Below, piece after piece: positions 23,636 to 34,079 of a stretch of 64,000 nucleotides of DNA. A program made the translations under genes and the position numbers. This stretch comes from Tilletia caries (lineage: Eukaryota > Basidiomycota > Exobasidiomycetes > Tilletiales > Tilletiaceae): NCBI GenBank assembly GCA_032718865.1, contig JALUTQ010000038.1, positions 558,001 through 622,000 of the forward strand. Direction: 5' to 3'. Positions within the stretch are counted from its first letter, which is position 1, and each line of letters begins with the position of its first letter. Under the pieces are notes generated by a model, which worked only from the letters and a program-made list of their open reading frames with translations, made no database searches and was not told where the DNA came from.

Positions 23636-25725
23636 ATGTCCAACTTCCGAAACCTGTCCAACAACAAGTCCATTCGCCAGCCCACTGTTCTGGCCACCAT
23701 CAAGTCCAACAATCAGACCACTGGCAGGCCCATTCGCCAGTGCAACGTCCAGCCCACTGTCAAGTCCGACAACAAGATCACTGGCAGGCCCATTCGCCAG
23801 TGCACCGTCCAGCCCACTGTCAAGTCCAACAACAAGGCCACTGTCAAGTCCAACAACAAGGCCACCGACAAGCCCATTCGCGAGCCCACTGTCCGCGCTA
23901 CTGTCAAGTCCAACAAGAAGGCCACCCACCAGACCATGGACCAGCCCACTGTCCTGGCCACTGTCAATGCTTGCAACGAAGCCAACAACACGTGAGTAAT
24001 TCCTTTTCACGTCTTGACTTAGCATAGCAGCAAGAACTGACAATACATTACATCATCCGCTTGATTCTCCTCACCAGCATCATCGACCAATCCCTCGTCG
24101 CCGACCAAGCGGAGGTCAAGGTCCTCAAAGACACCGTTGATGCCAATCACAACGCTGATCTGCTCGTCGAAATCTCGCTCGACTCTGCAGTCGAATTGTC
24201 CCTCCTCACAGACAAAGAGGAGGACGAACTTCACACCACCAAGGAGGTCCCATTGACGCGGCCGGATGGCCCCATTCCTTCCATCCTCGTCACTGGACCC
24301 ACCAACCCTTGCTTGACATCGGCTGCCTACTACGCCAACATGCCGAAGACAATCTCGCCTGGTTTCCTCCAAGTTCCTGGGGCCAGGCCTTCTTTCTTCA
24401 ACACTCCTTCGCTCCCGAACCGAATCCGTCCGCGCAAGGCCCAGCCGACGCAGCTGGATGGCCCTATTCCTTCCATCCTCGTCACTGGACCGACCAACCC
24501 TTGCTTAACATCGGCTGCCTACTACGCCAACATGCCGAAGACAATCTCGCCTGGTTTCCTCCAAGTTCCTGGGGCCAGGCCTTCTTTCTTCAACACTCCT
24601 TCGCTCCCGAACCGAATCCGTCCGCGCAAGGCCCAGCCGACGCAGCTGGATGGCCCTATTCCTTCCATCCTCGTCACTGGACCGACCAACCCTTGCTTAA
24701 CATCGGCTGCCTACTACGCCAACATGCCGAAGACAATCTCGCCTGGTTTCCTCCAAGTTCCTGGGGCCAGGCCTTCTTTCTTCAGCACTCCTTCGCTCCC
24801 GAGCCGACTCCGTCCGCGCAAGGCCCAGCCCTTCCGAGCCGATCTCGGAGACGCTGAGCTCGCAGACGCTTTTCTCGTCGTCGAAGAACCCGAGCAAGAC
24901 ACCGTTGACGCCAGTCACAACGCTGATCAGCTCGTCGAAATCTCGCTTGACTCTGCAGTCGAACTGTCCCTCCTCACAGACAAAGAGGAGGACGAACTTC
25001 ACACCACCAAGGAGGTCCCATTGACGCGGCCGGATGGCCCCATTCCTTCCATCCTCGTCACTGGACCCACCAACCCTTGCTTAACATCGGCTGCCTACTA
25101 CGCCAACATGCCGAAGACAATCTCGCCTGGTTTCCTCCAAGTTCCTGGGGCCAGGCCTTCTTTCTTCAGCACTCCTTCGCTCCCGAGCCGACTCCGTCCG
25201 CGCAAGGCCCAGCCCTTCCGATCCGACCTCGGAGACGCAGAGCTCGCAGACGCTTTTCTCGTCGCCGAAGAGCCCGAGCTCCTGTTCATCGCTTCGCTCG
25301 ACCAGTTGCGGAACTTCAACGTTCTCCCAGGCTGGGAGAAGGGCGAAGTCTCGAAGACCGCCGCTTCCGTCGAAGAAGACATCGAGTCTACTAATAGCCT
25401 TGCCCCCACCGCCACAATGACCGGTCATTTCTCCTCGGGTCCTTTCTCCTGGGGCTCGGCTCCGTACTCGTCAACTCGTACGGCCAAGGCGACGCTCATT
25501 AACTCTTCTTCAATCGCCTCCAAGAAAAGCTCGACTGGGAGCAGCAAGGCGAAGATCGGGTGCAAATCCTCGTCTTCGTCCCCCTTCCAGATCAAGTCGA
25601 TTGGGAGCAGCAAGACGACCACGATGGAGCGCGTCAGCCGGGTCTCGACTGCGCGAGCGTCGCCCCAACCTGTGACTGAGCGGGTCACTCGGAGCTCGAC
25701 TCGGCGGGCTGCGCCCCGAACTTAA
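23636..25725 (+). CDS. Unrecognised repeat protein with nearly identical 64-residue repeats
   Basis: Model: 23636-23991 and 24078-25725, giving 667 residues; the 86-nt intron has GTGAGT and CACCAG borders and joins in frame. Exon 1 encodes short repeats around PTVKSNNKAT and GRPIRQC, rich in Lys, Asn and Thr. Exon 2 has four copies of a 64-residue unit beginning DGPIPSILVTGPTNPCLTSA and ending near RPRKAQP, starting at 24265, 24457, 24649 and 25033. Acidic blocks (LLTDKEEDELHTTKE, DLGDAELADAFLV) precede or follow them. The C-terminal tail is Ser/Thr/Lys/Arg-rich and basic. No signal peptide, membrane segment or known motif is seen. The repeats are almost identical at DNA level, so the expansion is recent. 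The gene sits between two halves of a broken PMT2 relic. It may be lineage-specific or newly formed. Confidence 0.65.
24131..25210 (+). repeat. Nested direct repeats: 192-bp unit within a 768-bp duplication
   Basis: The 192-bp unit starts at 24265, 24457 and 24649, then again at 25033, exactly 384 bp (two unit lengths) later. The upstream block around CACCGTTGATGCCA at 24131 recurs as CACCGTTGACGCCA at 24899, an offset of 768 bp (four unit lengths). Only scattered substitutions separate the copies. All periods are multiples of three, so the frame survives. Confidence 0.9.
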
Positions 25726-26699
25726 ATCAACGACGGCTTCGTTGCAGTTCTCAACAATTTCTCCCGCTACTAGACCGATTCGAATCGAGTGAGTCTGCTC
25801 CCTTCCCCCTTACTGCCTCATCTGGGTCCCATTCCTGACATGGACGTACCCTTCATGTGTTTCCTCCTGACTTTGCAGCGTGATGACGGACAACAACACC
25901 TCGGTTCCTATCGGTCTCCACTTTCACCAATACAGAAGGGGTTCTGGGTAATTGCTATCTTTGAGATAGATATAGGTATATGGATTCGGTGCTTTTACAG
26001 ATCTGACAACTTACCACCTCGCCGCCGGTGCTGTGATGCCACCCCGGAGGGAAGACCTCGGGACCTGTTGTCCCCCGGTACGACTCGGTGCTGTGTTGAT
26101 CGCCCTCCCCGCACCGCGGTGCTGATATACCACCGGGGGAGACGATCTAGGGACCTGTCGTCCCATAGTGCGATGCGTCGCGGTGCGGCGTGGTGAGGTG
26201 TGGTGTGGTATGGGTATGGGTGTGATGTGGTGCTGTGCGGTGCGGTGCAGTGTTGGATGTTGGTTGGCCCCTCTCCGCGGTGTCTCGTCAAGAGCGCTGC
26301 TTTGGAGTTCCACCCTGAGTCGATGATACACAGCGCATAGCCCAACAGACTTTCGTGATGGGCCCCTGGGACTTCGGTCTCTTGTGTCGCCTTACATCGA
26401 ACTGCGAATCGTTTGCCGCTTGCGGCTCGATCGACGGGACTGTGCCTGACTTCTGATCAGGTTGATGGAATATCCTCCCCCTTCCCCTTCCCTTCCTCCC
26501 TCAAAGCGGCATATCATTCTCAAAGTAAGTCCGATTCCCACATCCTCACCCAAGTGGCCAGTCCGCATGCAACTCAGATCTGATCGAGACTTTCCTTCCT
26601 CTCACCGATGCTTCCACACCAACAGAAAGCACAGATGAGTATCCTCTCGCCGTCCGCGTTCCTGATTACCGTATACTTCGGAAGAAGCGCAACTAACTT
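25726..26699. other. Gap between repeat gene and PMT2 relic, with a GC-rich imperfect repeat
   Basis: At about 26027-26175 a segment occurs twice about 90 bp apart: CGGTGCTGTGATGCCACC... and CGGTGCTGATATACCACC..., each followed by a GGGACCTG-TGTCCC block. A GGTGTGGTGTGG-like run follows (about 26185-26250). Patches near 26465-26700 may be very decayed PMT2 sequence. Nothing else is recognised. Confidence 0.45.
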
Positions 26700-27240
26700 G
26701 AGAGACAGTGTCGACGTTCTTCCCTTTCCAGTTACCCTCAATGGTCCCCTTCCTACTTGAGTTCAGACTCATCAGGAATGTCACGGCGCGGTCCGGCGCT
26801 GCTGCGAACAAAGGTGAGCTTGCTCGTGAATGATCCTCTTCGTCTTTCCCTCCCTCTATGACGTTCCACTTCTCACAATGCAGAGCCACTTCCATTCACA
26901 CCCCAGTCCTGCCCCTGTGACCAAGGAGAACTACGAGGTCTCTGCCTACGGTGACCTGAGTATTGGAGATTTAAACGACTACTGGGTTGTCGAAGTCGTA
27001 GACGACCTCAGCCTCGGTAGAGCGAAGCCCAGTCAAGCGGTACGAAGCTTGAGGTCCCGGATCCGTTTCCGCCACAAGAACCAGGGCTGCTACCTCTTCG
27101 CGTCGACTGCGCTGCTTCCTCAGCGAGGCTGGAAGCAAGTTGAGGTCAGCTGCGTGAGGGAGAACAACCCCAAGAACTACCACACGCACTGGAATATTGC
27201 GCACCCATTTCCACCCCCAACAGGTCTGATTCGAAGACCT
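26700..27240 (+). pseudogene. Relic of PMT2-type mannosyltransferase, MIR-domain part
   Basis: After an intron-like border (CAATGCAG at about 26876-26883) the frame reads [76 protein letters not shown] and HWNIAHPF, ending near 27232. These match the order and motifs of PMT MIR domains: HSH...PAPVTK, then DYWVVE, then NPK-THWNIE. It continues, with a gap, the other relic at 20.8-21.7 kb in the same orientation, so both are probably one disrupted gene copy. There is no catalytic part and no downstream membrane domain. Confidence 0.8.
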
Positions 27241-27245
27241 GTCTC

Positions 27246-28745
27246 TCCATGACAGGCGCAGTCATCGGCTGGGTCCGCAGCACAGGCCTGATGGAACAAA
27301 GCAACATTGTGGCCGAATCTTTGGAGAAGCTAGGACTTCGCACATTCTCGCCGTCGAAATGGCCTTCAACATCCTCGGCCTGTCAGCCCAGTCATATCTT
27401 AAATCACTCAGATCGAGCCCATTTAGGCGGACCTCGGCGGTGGCTTCGACCGCGTCCCCGAGCTTGTCGAGAAGACGGCCGAGATTCGGACGGCAATTCG
27501 TGGAAAGGCTGAGAAGCGCCGAGCGCTAGACCTGGAAAACTCCGCTGACTTCCGAGTCATTCACGGTGCCGCCGCAGAAGCCTTGTGAGTATTACGCTGT
27601 GGATCGCATCAGCACGTTACCGTACTGACTTTCATCGCCGTCTTACCTCTATAGACACCAGAAGGTCAACGTTCAACCTCGCAGCAATTTCCGCTTCGAG
27701 CAGCCCAAGATTGGGGGCGTTGAGTAGCTGAAGTCTGTTGCCAAAATGGATGGCCCTATCGAGCCGGCCAAGGTCGTCGTGATCACTGGCTTTGCCGAAG
27801 TCGGGTGAGTCAAACATTGGTGACCTTCCTCACGACTTCCTACTGACCCTCCCTGTACCTCTTCTGAAGTCCTTGAGGGAAGTGCCCGTACACGATGGGA
27901 GCAGTAAGCTCGAGGCGAGCTGACTATCGAAGGCGTCATTGAGATGGCATGGATGATACGCATAATCCGCCACGTCAATGGCAAGCTCAAATCTCAATAA
28001 TGGCAAGCCGTACGTCGGACCGGTCTACGCCGCGAGTGACGAGCCGGTCGAGGACGATGACACGAAGACACGCTACGAGGCTGATATCATCTCCCACGCC
28101 GGTGTGTGGCTCATCGAGCCCGAAGTCTTCAAGTCCTACGACCCCAAGCACAAGGGTTTCACTCAGGAAATCGAATTGGCCCACGATCTCGAGCCTTTGG
28201 AGGCTTCATGCAGCGGGCTCGAAGACGCCGTCCTCTAGAGCCTCAATTACCGACGCCATCAGGTGGCTGGACCTTCAAGGCTCCGCTAACGGCCCTTTCT
28301 GCGCTTGCTGAGCGTAATACGGTGGCCAACTCAATGACGCCGAACGAGCAGGAGACAGGGGTTGCGAAGCTGCGAATGGGAATTCAGGGTGCTGGCGTTG
28401 ACGTCCAGAACATCAACGGGCTCCCTGCTGACAATGACGCCTTCATCCAGCGAAAGTGAGTCATATGCTTTCTTCCTTCCCTGCCTTTCACGTAGTCTTC
28501 ATTCTGACACCGACACCCTACCTCTATATTTTGATCAGCTTCACGCCGACCGAGATTTACCAACTGCCGACGCCAGAACCTACTTCTGCGGCCGCTTCGC
28601 TGCCAAAGAGACTGTCTTCAAAGTAATGGCGTTCCCTCAGACGCTCCGATGGAAATTATGTCGGGCCCTACGAGCCCCAAGGTCGTCATCTTCGGGGAAG
28701 CTGCGAACGCGAATCTTGGCGAGGCCAGCTTCGTTCTGAGCGACA
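27246..28745 (+). pseudogene. Relic of fatty acid synthase alpha subunit (FAS2)
   Basis: Recognisable blocks in FAS2 order: [14 protein letters not shown] and [16 protein letters not shown] (27250-27345), MAFNILGL in a shifted frame, [20 protein letters not shown] (about 27430-27490), then the ketosynthase-proximal VVVITGFAEVG (27773-27805), IEMAWMIRIIRHVNGKLK and KPYVGPVYAASDEPV. The 28.3-28.7 kb part resembles the C-terminal phosphopantetheinyl transferase domain: GAGVDVQNINGLPADNDAFI and CGRFAAKETVFKV. In-frame stops (27727, 27909, 27999) and several frame slips are present, and the entire ketosynthase core between EPLEASC and the transferase part is gone. Intron-like spacers are kept. A functional FAS2 must lie elsewhere. 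Confidence 0.85.
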
Positions 28746-30160
28746 ACCACGCGGACTCGGTGCTGCACCTTCCTGTCGGAACGTTCCTCGTTCCTCCTCT
28801 TCTGCTTTCCCTTCCGAGCTGCGATGTCTGCTTCCTCTGTTTGCGTTTTCTTCGCTTACTGCGACACTTCAGTCGCCTCTCTCTCCACGAACAAGCTACC
28901 TTCTCCCTGCCTTTCAGATTCCCCAGCCTTCTCGATACGACTGCTTTGCCTCGATATAGTTAGTTCGACGTCCTTGCTACCACCAACAGGGACCAGGGTA
29001 CCGCCTCAGGCTTCGACGCGATTGCCTCGTTCTCCCCCTCCCCTTTCGTACAAGCGAATATTGACGATGCCCTCAACATCCAGACCACCTCGAAGACATC
29101 CTCTCAGGCCAGTCTCGGTCTCGATCTTGACAAGGCCAAACTTTGACATCGTCTATAAGGGCGCTGACGTGAGTAGACTCTCTTTTCTTCAAGCGTCCTG
29201 AATCTCTCTTAGTCACCAAATCTTCTTCTCTGCTCTACCTCAGCGCCTCAGCCAGTTGCTCTATTTGCAAACACGCCTTGGAACGAGCCTACGAGCAGGT
29301 CGCCCGAGTACATGACCTATCTCACAGGGAAAGCTCTTCCAAGACGATCCATCGACGCGTAACATGAGCCCTTCAAACCAATAACCTGGGCTTCGTTCCC
29401 AATCCGTGCCCCTCGCCATCGGATTCCCGTCCGCTGATCCGCAAACAGGTACGGGCGTGCGGTATCCTGGAGGAGGTCGGCTCCCAAGTCGATCGAACCA
29501 GACTCTGGGTTCCCCAATCCCGACTTCCCGAAAGGCGATCTTTTGGACTCTTTCGCTCCGCCCTCTTAATCCTCCTCCAAGCCGACGCGGTCACCATCGT
29601 TCGTCAACATGCGGATCAAGCTCCCGCGCGAGATTAGGGTGCCTGATCGGGAGAGGGTGGGCTATCGGAAAAAGAGGGGAGGTGGGAATGTGTGATGAGC
29701 TCATCTTGAGCTTGAGCTCAAAGGAAACCGAGTCGATGTCGAGAGAGGGAGCCTGAGAGTAAGAGAAAGGAGACTTGAGCCAGAGCTGAGAGTCTGAATA
29801 AGGAGTGTGTATATTCGTCGATGACTGTAGGAAGGATGGCGGGCCAGGCGGACCGCCATACTATATACAAGTGGGAAGGCGAGAAAGGGGCTTCGCTACC
29901 CCGATATGGGGTCGATACAGGGCCAGCTCCTTACAACCTGCTCGTACTCGCCACCACTTCTCACCGCCCTCTGAGATCTGAGAGCTGTTGTGTGAAACCT
30001 GGCGGATCCTTTTCGAGTTGCACTCCAGCCGAATGAGATCGAGTTGCGTTCCCGAACGTGACGACCACGACGGTGGCGCGACGAGCATCGAGCATCCTGT
30101 TCCGAACAACCCTTGACTATACGTGCAAGTGCCCGCGCTTCTAACTCGAGCCAGAAAGTC
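28746..30160. other. Intergenic region, possible further decayed coding pieces
   Basis: A stretch near 28978-29150 stays open and reads GFDAIASFSPSPFVQANIDD in one frame, ending at a TGA and close to a GTGAGT donor-like site. I do not recognise it. Another GC-rich open patch lies at 29400-29640. Both may be remains of genes, but no family evidence supports either. Confidence 0.3.
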
Positions 30161-31974
30161 ATGACCCTCCTACGCGAGCATCGCATCATTGTCGTCGGCG
30201 CCGGCAGTGAGTGAATGGTTACGTAGGGCTCAGTGTGCATTCATTTCAAGCCCTTGTCGCTCAAGCCTTTGCTGCTGCCCTCCTCCCTTCTTTCCGAGTG
30301 TATAGTCATCGGCCTCACTACGGCGGTCGTACTGCGGGAGCAAGGCAACGATGTCCTCCTTCTCGGCCGTGAACTGCCGACGGATTCCACCTCCCAGCAC
30401 TTCGCAAGTGTATGGGCCGGCGCCAACTGGTGCTCGTGCGTGGTGAAATTCTGCTGAAAGTGAACGGGCAAGTCTGTGATGCTGATCTTTCTGCCGCGCC
30501 TGTCTGGTTTGTCTTCGCAGCTACGCTGGGCCTGCTGACATTCGCGAGCAGAAATGGGAGACGAAGGCCTGGGAGCATTTCCTCAAGATCAGAGAGTCAC
30601 GTCCCGACCTGATAGCCGTGAGTCGCTTGCCTTCTGCCTGTATCTCTCTCCCTACCATCCCGCTCGCTGATTCAGTATTTTGTCATCTTCCAACCTCAGC
30701 TCATTCCATTCCTTCAGTTCCTGCCGACGGAGGTCAAGGAGCAGAATCTCTGGTTCTCCTCTCTCTGCCCGAACTTCCGTGTCCTGGGACGGATTCCTGA
30801 CGGTTTCGGTGAAGAGACCTTTGCGATCAGTTACGACTCGATCACGATTGACGTCCCAAATTACCTTCAATACCTCCTCGAACGCGCGACCAGTCCCAGC
30901 TCGAATAGTTCCTTCGGTGCGCCCGTCGAGATTCACCGTACACCAAGCCTGCCCTCGCTTGCCTCCGTCCTGTCTTTCTTACCTGCATCGTATGGATCCA
31001 CCTTACCGTCGAAGACCGTGCCCATCATTGTCAACGCCACAGGATTAGGAGCCCACGATCTGGACGATGTGAAAGATGCCGGCGTCCAACCTGCGCGCGG
31101 ACAGACGGTACTGGTCCGTGCTCCCCGCGTGAAGCGATGCGTAGTGCATGCCGGAAAGGAAAGCAAGCTCAGTCCGAAGCTTCCCGGCGACGGGGATGAC
31201 AAGAAGGAACCGGACTCACTTGGTGCCCGCATCGCCGAGCTCGACATTCGAGCCACACACGAGGGCACGGCAGACGACCAGAAGCAACTCGCCGATGATC
31301 CAGACGCAGACCAGCCGACATACATGATTCCCCGCGCTCTGGGCGGAGATGTGATCCTCGGAGGGACCTACCAGGAGAACCGATGGGTGTACGAAGCGGA
31401 GGAGAAGACGACTCTCCGAATCCTTTCGCATTGCCATAAGATCTGTCCGGAGATCGTGAGCCCGTACGGCCAGCACGCGTACCGACTCCGCCGTTCTCAG
31501 TTCGCAAGTCGATCGCAAACGACAAGCCATGAAATCTGCTGTCCTGCGACGGGCGAACCTTCGTTCGTATGGACGCCCGCCCATCCTGATCGGCTCCTGA
31601 GCGCTTCGGAAGCATTGGACGAGCTCGACGACGATCACGAGGCTGTCGAGATTCTCCGCGTCAATGTCGGCATGCGACCTGCACGGAAGGACGGTGTCCG
31701 CCTGGAGCGGACCTCTCTCTCGATCCTGAAGGAGACGTCATCGCACTCCATCAAGTTTGCCCCGGGACAGAAGCGCGAGGTACCCATCGTGCATGCATAC
31801 GGTACGTTGCTTCCTGTTCTAGTGCCCTCTTCTCGACTCGCCGTGGCCTAAGATCCTGACCATCTTCTTCACATTCTGGCACGACCAATAGGTCTCGGTC
31901 CGGCAGGTTATCAGCAGAGCTGGGGCGTTGCACATGCTGCCGCCGACCTTGTCATTGAAGCTGCCACCCAATAG
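30161..31974 (+). CDS. DAO1: D-amino-acid oxidase (FAD-dependent)
   Basis: Model: 30161-30206, 30306-30435, 30521-30617, 30718-31801, 31892-31974, giving 479 residues. An alternative acceptor for exon 4 (30676) would add 14 residues. The N-terminus reads [21 protein letters not shown], the dinucleotide-binding fold. [22 protein letters not shown] and RGQTVLV follow in DAAO order. Active-site equivalents of the Rhodotorula enzyme are visible: Tyr293 (PTYMIPR), Tyr309 (GGTYQEN) and Arg411 (NVGMRPAR). The C-terminus has [15 protein letters not shown]. Family knowledge: oxidises D-amino acids to keto acids, ammonia and H2O2, usually in peroxisomes. Odd points: about 100 residues longer than typical, with an extra segment at about residues 338-395 and a charged loop before Tyr293, and no C-terminal SKL-type tripeptide (ends ATQ). 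Confidence 0.9.
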
Positions 31975-32970
31975 CGAATATCAGAACCGCATCAGAACGA
32001 ACTGTGGAGATTTTCCTTTGACGAGATGGCGACCGTTCCATCTCCGCTAGGCCTCGAAGTTCGGACTTGTGTTCGGATCAGGAAGGATCAGGACGGAGAA
32101 CCCCAGAGTCCAGAGTCCCAGACTCGAAGACGTGCCTGTGGGCAGAGGTGTGTGTGAGAGAGAGAAATCGATTCAGCGTCCTGCGGGCAAAGGTCGGGTC
32201 TAGGCAGTAATGAATCCTGCTTGCATCCGACGCGTCGTGCGTGCGTCTAAGGCCGCGTGTTGTGACTAGGGAGTAGTGACTTGTGACCTCCTTGCTGCTA
32301 TCCGTTTCTCGCGTCTTTCTGTCCTCAATCGCGCCCATGGCAGAAGTGTACACGCCGTGGAAAGAGATGGAAGCAATGGGAGGTAAAGTTACAGACAAAT
32401 GTCAACAAGTAGAGAACAAGAAAGAAAAGGGTGGGAAAAAAGCACAACAACAGGCCAGGCCATGGTCAAGAGCAGGAGCGGTTCGGAGGAAGGGAAACAG
32501 GAACCCAGCTGCTCATATCCGGTAGTCGGATAAGACCGGCGTCTGGCGTGTGATGAGAGGATGGGGAGACAGAGTTGTGGCATGGGCAAGGATTTTGAGG
32601 ACAGGCTCTTTGGACGGCCTTCGCATGGTTTGTTGAGGTGGGTGGTGGGCGTGCGTCAGAAGTTGAGTGTTAGTGTCGGGAATATGATACCAAGCGAGAA
32701 GGCTTCGGAAAATAGAGGGTCGCTTCTGAGGGAGATGCCGGGGCTCGTGATGTTGTTGAATGCGCGTAGCATCGTGGATTCGAGTGCGATCGAGAATGTG
32801 TCGAAGCCCTATCGCTCGGCATGTCGTATGAATGAGGAGAGGAAATCGCTTTGGGAAGGACGATGCGGGAGCAGTATTGACGACGAGAGAAAAAGGCAAG
32901 AGAGGAGGGGCGTGCGAGGCATTACAGAATCGATGACTTGGATTGGGTCGAGATCGATGCCGATGCTCCT
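31975..32970. other. Intergenic region between convergent DAO and H1 genes
   Basis: No gene recognised. The stretch should hold both 3' UTRs. Several open frames exist on both strands, but none has family-like or conserved-looking sequence. Confidence 0.4.
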
Positions 32971-34079
32971 TTACTTCTTCGCTGACTGCTTTGCTGTCTT
33001 CTTTGCAGCTGGCTTGGCGGCGGCCTGTAAATGGAAGAATGTGTGACGGAGAGGGGTGAGTTGAACCAGTTGAAGTAGAGTACATGCAGATGGCATTACT
33101 CACCTTCTTTGCTGGTGCCTTCTTTGCTGCTGCTGCGGGCTTCTTGGCGGTCTTGGTGGCAGCGGCGGTGGTCTTCTTGGGCTGTTAAAGGAATAGAGCG
33201 CGACTCAATGGGAATGCACGGCGCGAGCACTGGTATCATACGCTGCTACACACCTTGGCAGCAGCTGCCTTCTTTGCTGGTGCCTTCTTGGCGGCAGCAG
33301 GCTTGGGTGCTGGGGGAGCAGGGGCAGCTTGGGCCTTTTCAACAGTTGCCTTGGCCTTGGGAGCGAGCTTGACCTTGCCGGAGATACCTTCAGACGACGA
33401 TGTGAGTTGAGGGTTGCGTTGTGGGTCGTTGACACAAGAAGTGGGAAACGGAGCGTCAGCATACAATGATCATGAGATGAGGGTGCCCACCCTTTTGGAT
33501 CGCACGATGAGCAGGGCATCCATCGCGTGCAACAGTGTTCTTGCACTGTTGCGTGATGTTGTGTTGCGTTGTGGTGATGAAGCAGGGGTGGGCGTAATTT
33601 TTTTTTATGGTTTGAACTCACCCTTGGGGAGGGTGAACGTGCCCTTGTCGGCACCGCGGACGATAGCCTTGCTGATGAGGTTGTTGAAAGAAGCGGAGGG
33701 GATCTTGGACGTCACAGGGTGCTTCTGGTGAATGTACTTCTTGATGGTGGGGCGGCCGAGACCTGCACGAGACTCAGCAGGGTGGGCAGCGATAGCCTCG
33801 GCGATCATGGCCTGATAAGGGGATGACATGGGAGGATCGATGATAGAGCGGCAATGGCACGATGAACGCGAGGATTACGCGGGACGGATGGAAAGGAGAA
33901 GTCAGCGCGAGTGCAAGGGTGCCATCCACTTGAAAAAGGGATGAAGTTGACGCGTCGAATTGTGGGTGATGAGATGGATGGAAACGTACCTCGTAGCTCA
34001 TGCCAGTTGCGGCCACGGGGGCGACCTTCTTGGCGGCGGCGGACTTCTTGGGGGCAGACTTCTTTGTGGTAGTGGCCAT
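32971..34079 (-). CDS. Linker histone H1
   Basis: Model on the minus strand: 34079-33990, 33811-33622, 33387-33254, 33181-33104, 33024-32971, giving 181 residues. The start is MATTTKKSAPKKSAAAKK. The winged-helix globular domain lies at about residues 28-95: SYEAMIAEAIAAHPAESRAG, RPTIKKYIHQKH, FNNLISKAIVRGADKG. The C-terminal tail is Lys/Ala/Pro-rich with AKKAPAKK-type repeats and ends SAKK. Family knowledge: binds linker DNA between nucleosomes and compacts chromatin. Four introns interrupt it, in contrast to intronless replication histones of animals. An ACGCGT box lies in its first intron and more lie upstream. Confidence 0.96.

Noticed and set aside
24309..24857. Long alternative-frame protein across the 192-bp repeats
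   Set aside because: It is a shadow kept open because the repeat period is a multiple of three. The chosen frame extends through both exons with good splice sites.
24265..25210. Regular repeats as a possible CRISPR-like array
   Set aside because: The repeats are contiguous, coding and without spacers, in a eukaryotic gene context.
29406..29756. 116-residue open frame
   Set aside because: GC-rich open sequence with no start context, splice support or family motif.
32561..33103. Open frames on both strands after DAO
   Set aside because: They overlap the H1 3' region and have no family features; likely chance frames in GC-rich DNA.
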